From Victivallales bacterium (GTDB lineage Bacteria; Verrucomicrobiota; Lentisphaeria; Victivallales; UBA1829): DNA of 18,319 bases. Positions 6,808-15,006 of the stretch are shown piece by piece (positions within the stretch are counted from its first letter, which is position 1; each line of letters opens with the position of its first letter). The stretch is from positions 1 through 18,319 of the forward strand of contig JAEEQO010000035.1 of assembly GCA_016285335.1 (NCBI GenBank), written 5' to 3'. The translations under genes and the position numbers were made by a program. The notes under the pieces were generated by a model. That model was given only the letters and a program-made list of their open reading frames with translations. It was not told the DNA's origin and searched no databases.

Positions 6808-9168
6808 TCAGCGTCCGAGCGGCGAGAACGAGAAGCCCATGTTGAAGTGGAAGCGCAGACGGCTTGCCACGCCGTCCTGGTTGTTGACGACCGGGTACGC
6901 CAGGTCCAGACGGATCGGCATGGGGATGCCGGGGACCTGGATGCGGAGGCCGTAGCCGACGCCGACGTTCGGCGTGGAGATCGGTCCGAAATGGGCGCTC
7001 GTGGCGTCGCCCACGTCGCAGAAGACCGCGCCGCGCAGAATGCTGTAGATCGGGTGGGAGAGTTCCGCCGTGAAGAGGTACATGAACTCGCCGCCGTAGT
7101 TGTCATCGTTGGAGTCCGTCGCGCCGATGCTCCGGTACGGGAAGCCGCGCACGGAATCGCCGCCGCCGAGGAAGTAGCGGTCGTACAGCGGCACGCGGTC
7201 GCCGTTGAACGTGCCCATGGTGCCGATCTTCGCGCCCGTAGTCAGGACGAACCAGTCGTGCAGGAACGGGAAGTAGTTGACGCCGCGCAATTCGAACTTG
7301 TAGTAATCGTTGGTGGCGCCGAGTCCGCGCGCGGTCAGGTACGTGTACGCGCCGATGTCATAGCCGGACGTCGGATTCGTGATGCTGTTGCGCGTATCGC
7401 GGTTGATGCCCAGGAACACGCGGCCGACCAGGTCGCTTCCCTTGGCGTCCTGGAAGATCGGGCCCATCTTCTTGTCCATGTCGGTCACACGGACCTGTTC
7501 GAACGTGTAGCCCGCGGTGACGGACGTGAATTCGTCGAAGATGCGTTTCGTGAGCGACACGGTCAGTCCGAGGCGCTGTTCGTTCCAGTCTTCATACAGC
7601 ACCTCGCGCCAGTAGCCAGAGAGGTCCAGGCGCAGCGGGATGCCGAAGAGGTACGGCTCCGTGAAGTCCGTCTGCACGTCGAAGTGCTCGATGCCGACGA
7701 GCGCGCCGATCCTCAGGCGCTGTCCGCCGCCGGTGAACCAGTTCTGCGGATCGAGGATGTCCATGTTGGAGTGCCACAGCTGGATCGACCCGGCGAGGCC
7801 GTCGGAATCGCTCCACCCGACGCCGATGTTGCCGCCGAGGAACTGCTTCTCCTCCACGTTCACGTAGATGTCCTTCTTGCCCGGCTCCGGCGAATCCATC
7901 GACAGGATCTCCACGCCGTCCCCGTCGCCGTCCTTGGACTGGAAATACCCCATGCCCATGAGGCGGCTTTTGCCGATCTCGATCAGCTCCTTGTCGAGCA
8001 GGTCGTCGGTCTCGAACGGCAGTTCGCGGCGGATCACGTAGTCCTTGGTCCAGCGGTTGCCGGAGATGTAGACTTCGCCGATCGTGAACTGGGTGCCCTC
8101 CTGAATGTGGTACTCCACGTCCACGGAGTGCGTGCTGTAGTCGGGATACCGCACCGCGTGCGCCTGGAAATCCGCGAAGCCGAGCGGGGAATACTTCGAT
8201 TCCAGCATCTCCAGGTCGCGGTCCTCGCGGGTGCTGCTGTAGACCTGCTCCTCGCGGGCGGAGACCAGGGGCATGAGCTCCTCTTCCGAGAATTCCTTCG
8301 AGCCGACGATGCGGATGCTGTTGATGAAGTAGGGGTCGCCCTCCTCCACCACGAATTTCACGTCGACCATTTCCGGATCGTCCGCGTGTTCGGTCACGAC
8401 CACGTCGGTGACCTTGAAGTCGAGATAGCCTTTCTGCCAGTACAGGTCGCGCAGGCGCAGCTTGTCGCGCGTGATGAAGTCCTTGTCGTAGAGGCCGATG
8501 TTCGGCATGAGGCCGATCATGCTCCACGGCATGAACGAAAGCCAGTTGGCGCTGCCGAAGAAATAGCGCGTCTCGAGCAGGTCCTTCACCTCGGACGGCT
8601 TGTAGATGGTCATGCCTTCGAACTCGACGTTGTCGATGCGGACGCGCAGGTGTTCGGCGATCCTGAAGATCACCTTCACGCTGTTGTCGCCGTCGGCCTC
8701 GAACGAATGGTCGATCTGGGCGTCGGTATAGCCTTTTTCCTCGTAGAACTTACGGAGTTCGCGCAGGGATTCGATCAGCAGAGCGTCGTTCAGCGGCATG
8801 TCCGTACGCAACTTCACGAGCTTCTTCAGCTCGTCGTCGCCGTACTTGCGGTTGCCCTTGAACAGGATCTCGGAAACGTTTTTCTTGGCGGAAATAATGA
8901 AGATGACTTCCTTGTTCCCGTTGGAAAGGTCATTCACCTTGGAGACGACGTCGGAGAACATCCCGAGCGAGAACAGGCGCCGCACGTCCTCGTTGATCAT
9001 GCGTTCGGAGTACGGCATGCCGGCTTTCGTCTGCGTGTTCATCTCGAAGATGTCTTCGGAGAACGGGTACGCGCCCTGCTGTCTGAAAACGACACGGTCG
9101 ATGCTCTGACCGGACGCGGATACGGCAATCAGCATTGCCAGGACTGTCACAAGCCGTTTGTATTTCAT
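6808..9168 (-). CDS. bamA: Outer-membrane protein assembly factor BamA
   Basis: Essential outer-membrane insertase that folds beta-barrel proteins. The 786-residue protein has a signal peptide (MKYKRL, then a hydrophobic stretch, cleavage near SASGQ at about 17-21), five POTRA-like repeats (roughly 22-96, 97-173, 174-277, 281-361 and 362-439) and an Omp85 barrel (about 445-786). The conserved loop-6 motif VRGF is at 673-676. The start at 9168 is chosen because GGAG sits 8 bases upstream and the signal peptide begins there; an earlier ATG at 9192 would add eight residues that overlap the dnaB end. The third POTRA has an extra aromatic segment (about 205-222). The chain ends FSFSPLGR, so it lacks the usual terminal aromatic residue. 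It follows dnaB by 28 bases. Confidence 0.95.
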   Translation of the reverse strand: MKYKRLVTVLAMLIAVSASGQSIDRVVFRQQGAYPFSEDIFEMNTQTKAGMPYSERMINEDVRRLFSLGMFSDVVSKVNDLSNGNKEVIFIISAKKNVSEILFKGNRKYGDDELKKLVKLRTDMPLNDALLIESLRELRKFYEEKGYTDAQIDHSFEADGDNSVKVIFRIAEHLRVRIDNVEFEGMTIYKPSEVKDLLETRYFFGSANWLSFMPWSMIGLMPNIGLYDKDFITRDKLRLRDLYWQKGYLDFKVTDVVVTEHADDPEMVDVKFVVEEGDPYFINSIRIVGSKEFSEEELMPLVSAREEQVYSSTREDRDLEMLESKYSPLGFADFQAHAVRYPDYSTHSVDVEYHIQEGTQFTIGEVYISGNRWTKDYVIRRELPFETDDLLDKELIEIGKSRLMGMGYFQSKDGDGDGVEILSMDSPEPGKKDIYVNVEEKQFLGGNIGVGWSDSDGLAGSIQLWHSNMDILDPQNWFTGGGQRLRIGALVGIEHFDVQTDFTEPYLFGIPLRLDLSGYWREVLYEDWNEQRLGLTVSLTKRIFDEFTSVTAGYTFEQVRVTDMDKKMGPIFQDAKGSDLVGRVFLGINRDTRNSITNPTSGYDIGAYTYLTARGLGATNDYYKFELRGVNYFPFLHDWFVLTTGAKIGTMGTFNGDRVPLYDRYFLGGGDSVRGFPYRSIGATDSNDDNYGGEFMYLFTAELSHPIYSILRGAVFCDVGDATSAHFGPISTPNVGVGYGLRIQVPGIPMPIRLDLAYPVVNNQDGVASRLRFHFNMGFSFSPLGR

Positions 9169-9196
9169 GTTGCGTTCTCCGGGGTATGTCAACGTT

Positions 9197-10804
9197 TCAG
9201 GATTCTTCCGTCTTCGGGGCTTTCATGTTGGACGGGATGTCCTTTTCGCCGTATTTATGTGTAACGGAACGGAACTCCATGAGGCTCGGGAAGAATTTCA
9301 CCGGGACCTCGCCGGTCTTTCCATTTCGGTTTTTCTCGACAAGCAGAAGCGAGTCCACGCCGTTTCGCACGGCCTCGCGGTTGTTCGGGTTTTCCTTTGC
9401 TTCGTCACGGTCGCGGTGCAGGAAGATCACCACGTCCGCATCCTGTTCGATGGAACCGGATTCGCGCAGGTTGCTCAGCTTCGGCCGCACGGTTTTGTTG
9501 TTCGGCGTCTTCTCGACTTCGCGGTTGAGCTGGGACAGCACAAGGATCGGGATATCCAGGTCCTTGGCGAGTTTCTTGATCCCGCCGGAAATGGCGGAGA
9601 CTTCGACCTGGCGGCCGTCGCGGGACGACACGTCGCCCGCGCGCATCAGCTGCAGGTAGTCGATGATGATGAGGTCCAGGCCGGCCTGGGACTCTTTCAG
9701 CTTCCGGGCTTTCGCCCGAAGTTCGAAAATGGAAAGGCCGCCGGTCGGATCGATGAAAAGGTTGGCGCGTTCCAGGATGGCGGCGCCCTGCGTGAGCTTG
9801 AACGTCTCCTCGCGGTTGAAGGAACCGTCCGAAATGGAGGAAAGCGGCACCTTCGACTCCGTGCACAGCAGACGCTGCGCGACCTGTTCGGCGCTCATTT
9901 CGAGGGAGAAGAACGCCACGCTCCTGCGCGGCTGGTCCCCCACGTCCTTCGTCGAGATATTCCGGGCGATGTTCAGCGCCAGCGCCGTCTTGCCGATGGA
10001 CGGGCGGGCGGCGAGCACGACCATTTCCTGTTTCTTCAGGCCGCCGCCGAGATATCTGTCGAGTTCGGGGAATCCGGTTGGGATGCCCGGCTCGATCTCC
10101 TTGTCCAGAAGGGCCATGAAATGGAGGAACGCGCCTTCGACGAGTTCGCCGATGCTCTTGATCTCGGAGCGGACGAAATCGTTGCGGACGGCAAAGAACG
10201 TCTGTTCCACGCCGTCAAGGAGCTGCTGGATGTCCTTTCCGCCGGGTTCCCGGCAGAGCTGGAGGGCGGACGTGCAGGCGTTGATCATTTCCCGCAGCAT
10301 CGCCCACTGGCGCAGGATGCCGCACCAGACTTCCACGTTCGCGACGCTGCCGATGGAGGTCTGGATGTCCAGCAGCGCGGCGGAGCCGCCGACCATTTCC
10401 AGGCGACCGGAACGCCGCAGCTGGTCCTCGATCGAAAGGAAGTCCGGGCCTTTTCCGGTCCGGGCGTTGACCTCGAGCATTGCCTGGTAGATCGCGGCAT
10501 GCTTCGGGTCCCGGAACATGATCTTCGCGTTCCGGGCGTAGCCGGACAGATCGGCGTCCGTCACGGCGCCGGGCTTGCCCTGCACCTGAGGCGGCAGACG
10601 CACGCCGAGCATTGTGGATACGGTGTTGATGCAGTCCGGGTCCGCCAGAATGCAGGCAAGCACCGAGCGTTCCATGCCGTAGTCCGCGTAGTCCGCGGTC
10701 TGCGGTATGGAACTGGAGGGAGCTGCCGAAACGGCGTTCCGGGAAGAACTCTCCCCGGAAGCGGCCGCCCCGGCGTCTTTTGCATGACCGGAACGATCAG
10801 GCAT
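9197..10804 (-). CDS. dnaB: Replicative DNA helicase DnaB
   Basis: Hexameric 5'-3' helicase that unwinds DNA at the replication fork. The 535-residue protein has an N-terminal primase-interacting domain (about 40-175) and a RecA-type motor (about 235-520). Walker A is AARPSIGKT (265-273), Walker B LIIIDY (378-383) with the helicase signature DYLQLM, then LSQLNREVE (423-431), LRESGSIEQDADVV (446-459) and the arginine-finger region KNRNGKTG (491-498). GGGAG lies 7 bases before the ATG. The first 40 residues are Ala/Ser-rich and low-complexity, and about 25 extra residues (68-95) sit in the N-terminal domain before FRDPKHAAIYQAM. No intein is present. It follows rplI by 18 bases, as in many bacteria. 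Confidence 0.97.
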   Translation of the reverse strand: MPDRSGHAKDAGAAASGESSSRNAVSAAPSSSIPQTADYADYGMERSVLACILADPDCINTVSTMLGVRLPPQVQGKPGAVTDADLSGYARNAKIMFRDPKHAAIYQAMLEVNARTGKGPDFLSIEDQLRRSGRLEMVGGSAALLDIQTSIGSVANVEVWCGILRQWAMLREMINACTSALQLCREPGGKDIQQLLDGVEQTFFAVRNDFVRSEIKSIGELVEGAFLHFMALLDKEIEPGIPTGFPELDRYLGGGLKKQEMVVLAARPSIGKTALALNIARNISTKDVGDQPRRSVAFFSLEMSAEQVAQRLLCTESKVPLSSISDGSFNREETFKLTQGAAILERANLFIDPTGGLSIFELRAKARKLKESQAGLDLIIIDYLQLMRAGDVSSRDGRQVEVSAISGGIKKLAKDLDIPILVLSQLNREVEKTPNNKTVRPKLSNLRESGSIEQDADVVIFLHRDRDEAKENPNNREAVRNGVDSLLLVEKNRNGKTGEVPVKFFPSLMEFRSVTHKYGEKDIPSNMKAPKTEES

Positions 10805-10822
10805 GGGTCAACTCCCGGTACA

Positions 10823-11278
10823 TCAGGCGGCGCCGACGACCTTGATCGTGGCGACGGCGGTGACGCTCTGATGGAGCTTGATATCGACTTTGAATTCGCC
10901 GATGGTGCGGATGGGGGCGTCAAGCCGGATCTTATTGATGTTGACCTTGACGTCCATCGAGGCGAGCTTCTCGAAGATGGTGCGTTCGGAAACGGAGCCG
11001 AACAGGTGGCCGTCTTCGGAGGCCTGCATCGGGATCGTGATGTCGAGTCCGGCGATCTTCGCGGAGAGGGCCTGGGCGGCTTCGAGGTCGGCCTGGCGCT
11101 TCGCTTCGATCTTTTCCTTGCGGGCTTCGAGCTGGCGGAGCACGCCGGTGGACGCGACGGTCGCGAATCCGCGCGGAATAAGGTAATTGCGGGCGTAGCC
11201 GGCCGCGACCTGGACTTCTTCACCCGCCAGGCCGAGATCGTCGACGTCCTGCAGGAGGATCAGTTTGACATGTGCCAT
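10823..11278 (-). CDS. rplI: 50S ribosomal protein L9
   Basis: Two-domain L9 that binds 23S rRNA and projects from the L1 side of the ribosome. The 151-residue length is normal. The N-terminal domain carries the L9 signature LILLQDVDDLGLAGEEVQV followed by GYARNYLIPRGFA (27-39); a long connecting helix (about 41-76) rich in K/E/A leads to the C-terminal rRNA-binding domain ending in IKVVGAA. AAAGGAAA lies upstream of the ATG. It is placed between rpsR (31-base gap) and dnaB (18-base gap), the widely conserved rpsF-ssb-rpsR-rplI-dnaB order. Confidence 0.97.
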   Translation of the reverse strand: MAHVKLILLQDVDDLGLAGEEVQVAAGYARNYLIPRGFATVASTGVLRQLEARKEKIEAKRQADLEAAQALSAKIAGLDITIPMQASEDGHLFGSVSERTIFEKLASMDVKVNINKIRLDAPIRTIGEFKVDIKLHQSVTAVATIKVVGAA

Positions 11279-11309
11279 GATGATGTTTCCTTTGTGATGG
11301 GTTCTCGGA

Positions 11310-11546
11310 TCAGAGGGCCACGCTGATGATGCGGGCGCGCTTCAGGGCGGTGCTGAGCATCTTCTGGTGGTTCAGGCAGGTGCCGGTGATGCGGCGGGAG
11401 AGGATGCGGCCCTTCTCGGTCTGGAAGCGGCGGAGCTGTTCCCCGTCCTTGAAGTCGATGTAGTTCACGTGGTTTTCGCAGAATCTGCAGATTTTCGCTT
11501 TGTTGGTGCGGCGCTTTGCGCGGCGTCTTTTCTGTTGCATTGCCAT
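11310..11546 (-). CDS. rpsR: 30S ribosomal protein S18
   Basis: Small S18 that binds 16S rRNA as a heterodimer with S6, encoded two genes upstream. The 78-residue protein has a basic N-terminus (QQKRRRAKRRTNKAK), a CRFC motif (20-23) like the paired cysteines of zinc-type S18, and the conserved GRILSRRITGTCLNHQK (46-62). Two in-frame ATGs (11546 and 11540) are possible; neither has a strong Shine-Dalgarno, with GAGA before the first being the better fit. The gap to ssb is 37 bases. Confidence 0.96.
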   Translation of the reverse strand: MAMQQKRRRAKRRTNKAKICRFCENHVNYIDFKDGEQLRRFQTEKGRILSRRITGTCLNHQKMLSTALKRARIISVAL

Positions 11547-11583
11547 ATTTGGTCTCGTTTGTTGAAAGGTTGTTCAGAGTGGA

Positions 11584-12186
11584 TCAGAAGGGGATGTCGT
11601 CCACATTTTCCAGCGGGTCCGGACCGGAGTCCGGCATGCCCTGGCGCGGCTGCATGTTCGGGGCCGGGTTGTACGACGGCTCGTCGAACTGCTGGCGGCG
11701 GTAGGGCTGGCCCTGCGGGGCGCGGTTCTGCTGAGGATACCCGCCCTGCTGGGGATAGCCGCCCTGCTGACGCGGGGCGCGGGGCGCGGGCTGGTAGCCG
11801 TCGTCTTCCGGCGGCAGGCCGTCCGGCAGTCCCCCGCCGTTGTCGTCGCGGCGGCCGTTGAGGAACTGCACGCGTTCGGCGGTCACGCGGATGCGGGAAC
11901 GCTTCTTCTGGGTGTCCTTTTCGGTCCACGTGTCGTAGACGAGACGCCCTTCGATGAAGATCGTGCTGCCCTTCTGGAGAAAGCGGGAGCAAGTCTCGGC
12001 CTGTTTGCCCCAGACGACGATCTCCAGAAAACACGTTTCTTCCTTCTCCTGGCCGCCGTTCTGCATGAAGCGGCGGTTGATCGCGATCCCGAACTCGCAG
12101 ACGGCGGAATTGCCGCCCGTCAGGTACCGGAGCTCCGGATCACGGGTCAGGTTGCCGATCAGAAGCACTTTGTTCAGGGATGCCAT
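11584..12186 (-). CDS. ssb: Single-stranded DNA-binding protein
   Basis: Binds single-stranded DNA in replication and repair and recruits partners through its C-terminal tip. The 200-residue protein has an OB-fold (about 3-110: NKVLLIGNLTRDPELRY at 5-21, FLEIVVWGKQAE at 53-64) and a long disordered linker rich in Q, G, P and Y with a short repeat QQGGYP. It ends in the canonical acidic tip DDIPF. The start has a near-perfect AAAGGAGG 8 bases upstream, the strongest ribosome binding site in the run. It lies between rpsF (30-base gap) and rpsR, as in many bacteria. Confidence 0.97.
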   Translation of the reverse strand: MASLNKVLLIGNLTRDPELRYLTGGNSAVCEFGIAINRRFMQNGGQEKEETCFLEIVVWGKQAETCSRFLQKGSTIFIEGRLVYDTWTEKDTQKKRSRIRVTAERVQFLNGRRDDNGGGLPDGLPPEDDGYQPAPRAPRQQGGYPQQGGYPQQNRAPQGQPYRRQQFDEPSYNPAPNMQPRQGMPDSGPDPLENVDDIPF

Positions 12187-12216
12187 GCGACTTGCCTCCT
12201 TTCTCTGTTCAGTTGA

Positions 12217-12579
12217 TTACTCCGCGGCGGGCGCCGGGGCGGCGCCGAGAGCGGCCGGTTCCGGGATCGCGAGCTTGGAACGGACATGTTCCGGGCGGTC
12301 GTAGACGATGGAGAGGAACCGCAGGACGCGTTCGTCCAGGCGGAACTCATCGCGGAGCATCGCTTCCTTGGCCGGTTCGACTTCGAACACGAAATCGAAA
12401 TAGTAGCCCGCTTTGCGTTTCTTGATCTCACGCGCAAAGGTCTTGCGGCCCATCGCGACGTTCTCGATCATCGTGCCGCCCCAGCCGTTGATCAGCTTTT
12501 CGAACTGATCGGCAAAGGCCTTTCCCTCATCGTCGACTTTGCGCGGGTCGAGGATGAATACTGCTTCGTACTTTTTCAA
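12217..12579 (-). CDS. rpsF: 30S ribosomal protein S6, TTG start
   Basis: S6 of the small subunit platform, partner of S18. The 120-residue product begins with the typical (M)KKYEAVFILDP, which fixes the start at the TTG codon at 12579-12577; there is no ATG that would keep this conserved strand. GGAGGT lies 6-7 bases upstream, inside the end of pth. The TTGA overlap makes the pth stop and rpsF start share four bases. The core spans about 1-100; the tail from about 108 is Ala/Pro-rich (PAALGAAPAPAAE), where other bacteria have acidic or alanine-rich tails. RKTFAREIKKRKAGYYF (45-61) is the conserved rRNA/S18-facing region. Confidence 0.96.
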   Translation of the reverse strand: MKKYEAVFILDPRKVDDEGKAFADQFEKLINGWGGTMIENVAMGRKTFAREIKKRKAGYYFDFVFEVEPAKEAMLRDEFRLDERVLRFLSIVYDRPEHVRSKLAIPEPAALGAAPAPAAE

Positions 12580-13253
12580 GACTGCACCTCCAGGTGGTTC
12601 TTATTTGTTGTAACAGACGTTTCTGTTGTTGTTTTGTTCGGTTGGCTTGCTTCGTCCGCGCTGAAGTCGCGCGGATTGTACTGGTTCATTGCCATTGCGA
12701 TGCCTCGACGCAGGATCAGGACCGCGGCTTCCGCCGCACCGGCAAGAACGCGCTCGAAAACGGCACGTTCCTCTTCGCTGAACTCCGAAAGGACGTAGTC
12801 GATCACGTCCCCGCGGCTTTCCGCGTGCCCGACGCCGATCCGCATCCGGTGGAATCCTTCGCTTCCGATCTCTTCGATCAGCGACTTGATCCCGTTGTGC
12901 CCGGCGCTGCCGCCGCCCTTGCGGATCCGGATGCGCCCGAGGGGGATGTCCATGTCGTCATGGACCACCAGCACCTCGTCCGGCGCGATTCCTTCGCTCC
13001 GCATCAGCGGGGCCACCGCCTCGCCGCTCAGGTTCATGTACGTCAACGGCGTCTGGATCGTCAGCGGGGCTCCGGCGTAGGTCCCCTTCCAGTAGTAGGA
13101 CTGGAACCCATGGACTCTGGTGAAGGAGCGCGGCATTTTGGTCAGCAGGCGTTCGGCAAACATGAACCCGGCGTTGTGACGGGTGCCTTCGTATTTGCTT
13201 TCCGGATTTCCCAGACCGACGATAAGCCGGATCCGATTCTGTCCGTCCGCCAT
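12576..13253 (-). CDS. pth: Peptidyl-tRNA hydrolase
   Basis: Cleaves the ester bond of peptidyl-tRNAs released from stalled ribosomes. Active-site residues are all visible: N16 (VGLGNP), catalytic H26 (TRHNAGF), M73-N74 (TYMNLSG), D99 (HDDMD) and N120 (GGSAGHNG). At 225 residues it is 25-30 longer than most; the extra length is a Ser/Thr/Asn-rich, probably disordered tail (about 197-225) that ends over the rpsF ribosome binding site. AAAGGA precedes the ATG at about 9 bases. It overlaps rpsF by four bases and lies 60 bases after rplY; rplY-pth pairing is common in bacteria. Confidence 0.96.
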   Translation of the reverse strand: MADGQNRIRLIVGLGNPESKYEGTRHNAGFMFAERLLTKMPRSFTRVHGFQSYYWKGTYAGAPLTIQTPLTYMNLSGEAVAPLMRSEGIAPDEVLVVHDDMDIPLGRIRIRKGGGSAGHNGIKSLIEEIGSEGFHRMRIGVGHAESRGDVIDYVLSEFSEEERAVFERVLAGAAEAAVLILRRGIAMAMNQYNPRDFSADEASQPNKTTTETSVTTNKNHLEVQS

Positions 13254-13313
13254 GTTCCGCTGTCCTTTCCGTGTCCTTCGCGGCGTTTCCGCATCGCAAA
13301 CAAAGCAGGAGGC

Positions 13314-13991
13314 TTACTCCGCTTTCTTGCGCTCGTCGCGGGCGGCCGCGCGTTCTTCGGTCTTCTTTTCCGCGATGACTTCCGGTTCGGCGGCTTCCTC
13401 GCCTTCGGCGGGAGCGGCTTCCTCTTCGGCTTCAGCGGCGGATTCGTCGACCTCGGTGAAGACGACGATGTCGGCATGCGTGACGGCAGTGACGCCTTCC
13501 GGCATCGGGATGTCGCCGACGTGGATCATGTCGCCGAGGTTCATGCCGGAGACGTCCACGATGATCTCTTCCGGGAGGTCCTGCGGGAGGCTTTCCACTT
13601 CGATCTCGTGAATGTTCTGCTCAAGCAGGCCGCCAGCGGAGGCGCCGGCCGGGAGAGCGTGTCCGGGACGGACCGCCACGTGCGCCTTGATCTTCTGGTC
13701 CATGCGGATCGCCTGGAAATCCAGATGGCGGGTGCGGTTGCGGATCGGGTCGTGCTGGACTTCCTTCAGCAGGACGAGCGTTTCCTTGCCGTCCTCGACG
13801 AGGGACAGGATGTTCAGCTCGTTGCGGGAGAGCAGCTGCCATTCCGTGGCATCCACGGAGATGCACTTGGGCTCAACGCCCTTGCCGTAGACGATCGCGG
13901 GGATCAGTCCGGTCTTTCTCAGGCGGCGGGCGTCGCCGGTACCGCCGGCAGTGCGCGCCTGCACGTTCAACACATGTTTGACTTTTGCCAT
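13314..13991 (-). CDS. rplY: 50S ribosomal protein L25 / general stress protein Ctc
   Basis: Two-domain L25 (TL5/Ctc form) that binds 5S rRNA. The N-terminal L25 domain covers about 5-95 (ARRLRKTGLIPAIVYGKG at 21-38; HDPIRNRTRHLDFQAI at 80-95) and the C-terminal beta domain about 100-180 (LPEEIIVDVSGMNLGDMIHV at 139-158). Residues from about 182 form a highly charged Ala/Glu/Lys tail without visible fold. AAAGGAACC lies before the ATG. It sits between prs (70-base gap) and pth (60-base gap), the prs-ctc-pth arrangement also known in Bacillus. Confidence 0.95.
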   Translation of the reverse strand: MAKVKHVLNVQARTAGGTGDARRLRKTGLIPAIVYGKGVEPKCISVDATEWQLLSRNELNILSLVEDGKETLVLLKEVQHDPIRNRTRHLDFQAIRMDQKIKAHVAVRPGHALPAGASAGGLLEQNIHEIEVESLPQDLPEEIIVDVSGMNLGDMIHVGDIPMPEGVTAVTHADIVVFTEVDESAAEAEEEAAPAEGEEAAEPEVIAEKKTEERAAARDERKKAE

Positions 13992-14061
13992 TTTGGTTCC
14001 TTTCGTTGATGTGTCGGTTATGTGTGGGTTCGGTTTCGTTTCGTGTTCGGACGCTTTCCGC

Positions 14062-15006
14062 TCAGGGACGGAAAAGCGTGGTAAGGGAATCGCCGTCGTG
14101 GATGCGGCGGATCGCTTCGGAGAGGAGCGGGGCGATGTCCAGCGTGTGGACGTTGTCGCCCGTAAGGTTGGTCGGCACGGAGTTCGTCGTGATGAGCTCT
14201 TCGATGCAGCTGGCTTTCAGCTTCTCGAACGCCTCTTCGCGCGCCAGGAAGTGCGACACCGCCGCAAGCACGCGGGCGGCGCCTTCGCGCTTCAGCAGTT
14301 CGGCGGCCGCGCAGAGCGTCCCGGCCGTGCTGGTCATGTCGTCGACCAGGATGCAGGTCCGGCCCTTCACGTCGCCCACCAGATGCGACGACGCCACGTG
14401 GTTCGCGTCGAGGCGGCGCTTCGCCACCACCGCGAATCCGCAGCCCAGGCGGTCGGCGAACGACTGCGCCATCTTCACGCTGCCGGAGTCGGGGGAGACC
14501 ACCACGGAATCCGCGTCGGTCTTGCCGCGGAGGTACGGGATCAGGACGGATGCGCCGTACAGGTGGTCAACGGGAATGTCGAAGAATCCCTGGATCTGCT
14601 GCGAGTGAAGGTCCATGGCGAGGATGCGGTCCGCGCCCGCGACCGTCAGCAGGTTCGCGACCAGTTTCGCCGTGATCGGCACGCGCGGCTTGTCCTTGCG
14701 GTCCTGGCGGGCATATCCGAAGAACGGGATCACCGCGGTGACTCTGGCAGCGGACGCGCGGCGGGCGGCGTCCAGCATGATCAGAAGTTCCATCAGGTTT
14801 TCGTTCGTCGGGTTGGACGTGGACTGGATGATGAACGCATCCGCGTTTCTCAGCGTGTCCTTGTACTGGACGAAGATTTCGCCGTCGGGGAACCGTTCCA
14901 CATTCACGTGCCCGAGCTGCTGTCCCAGACAGTTCGCGATTGATTCGGCGAGTTTCGGATGCGACGTCCCGCTGTAGAGTCTGATGTCTCTCGCGTTTCC
15001 TTCCAT
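14062..15006 (-). CDS. prs: Ribose-phosphate pyrophosphokinase (PRPP synthetase)
   Basis: Makes PRPP from ribose 5-phosphate and ATP for purine, pyrimidine, histidine, tryptophan and NAD synthesis. The 314-residue class I enzyme shows RFPDGEIFV (38-46), the catalytic flexible region FFGYARQDRKDKPRVPITAK (95-114), the histidine motif MDLHSQQIQGFFDIP (131-145), SPDSGSVKMA (171-180) and the PRPP loop LVDDMTSTAGT (220-230). AGGA lies 4-5 bases before the ATG at 15006. It is the first gene of the nine-gene leftward run and is preceded by a long structured leader and a promoter candidate. Confidence 0.96.
   Translation of the reverse strand: MEGNARDIRLYSGTSHPKLAESIANCLGQQLGHVNVERFPDGEIFVQYKDTLRNADAFIIQSTSNPTNENLMELLIMLDAARRASAARVTAVIPFFGYARQDRKDKPRVPITAKLVANLLTVAGADRILAMDLHSQQIQGFFDIPVDHLYGASVLIPYLRGKTDADSVVVSPDSGSVKMAQSFADRLGCGFAVVAKRRLDANHVASSHLVGDVKGRTCILVDDMTSTAGTLCAAAELLKREGAARVLAAVSHFLAREEAFEKLKASCIEELITTNSVPTNLTGDNVHTLDIAPLLSEAIRRIHDGDSLTTLFRP

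Noticed and set aside
6772..9264. An 830-codon open frame opposite bamA
   Set aside because: Same cause: antisense of a G+C-biased gene, with low-complexity His/Val/Asp/Glu-rich product, while the - strand carries an unmistakable BamA.
9700..10100. Intein or mobile insert in dnaB
   Set aside because: The motor motifs from Walker A to the arginine finger are continuous and normally spaced.
9158..11326. A 722-codon open frame opposite dnaB and rplI
   Set aside because: It runs antisense across two certain genes and their spacer and shows no protein-family motif.
14300..14500. Non-standard PRPP-loop and SPD motifs in Prs as a sign of altered function
   Set aside because: DDMTSTAGT and SPDSGSVKMA keep the key residues, and similar variants are common in PRPP synthetases, so this is ordinary family variation.
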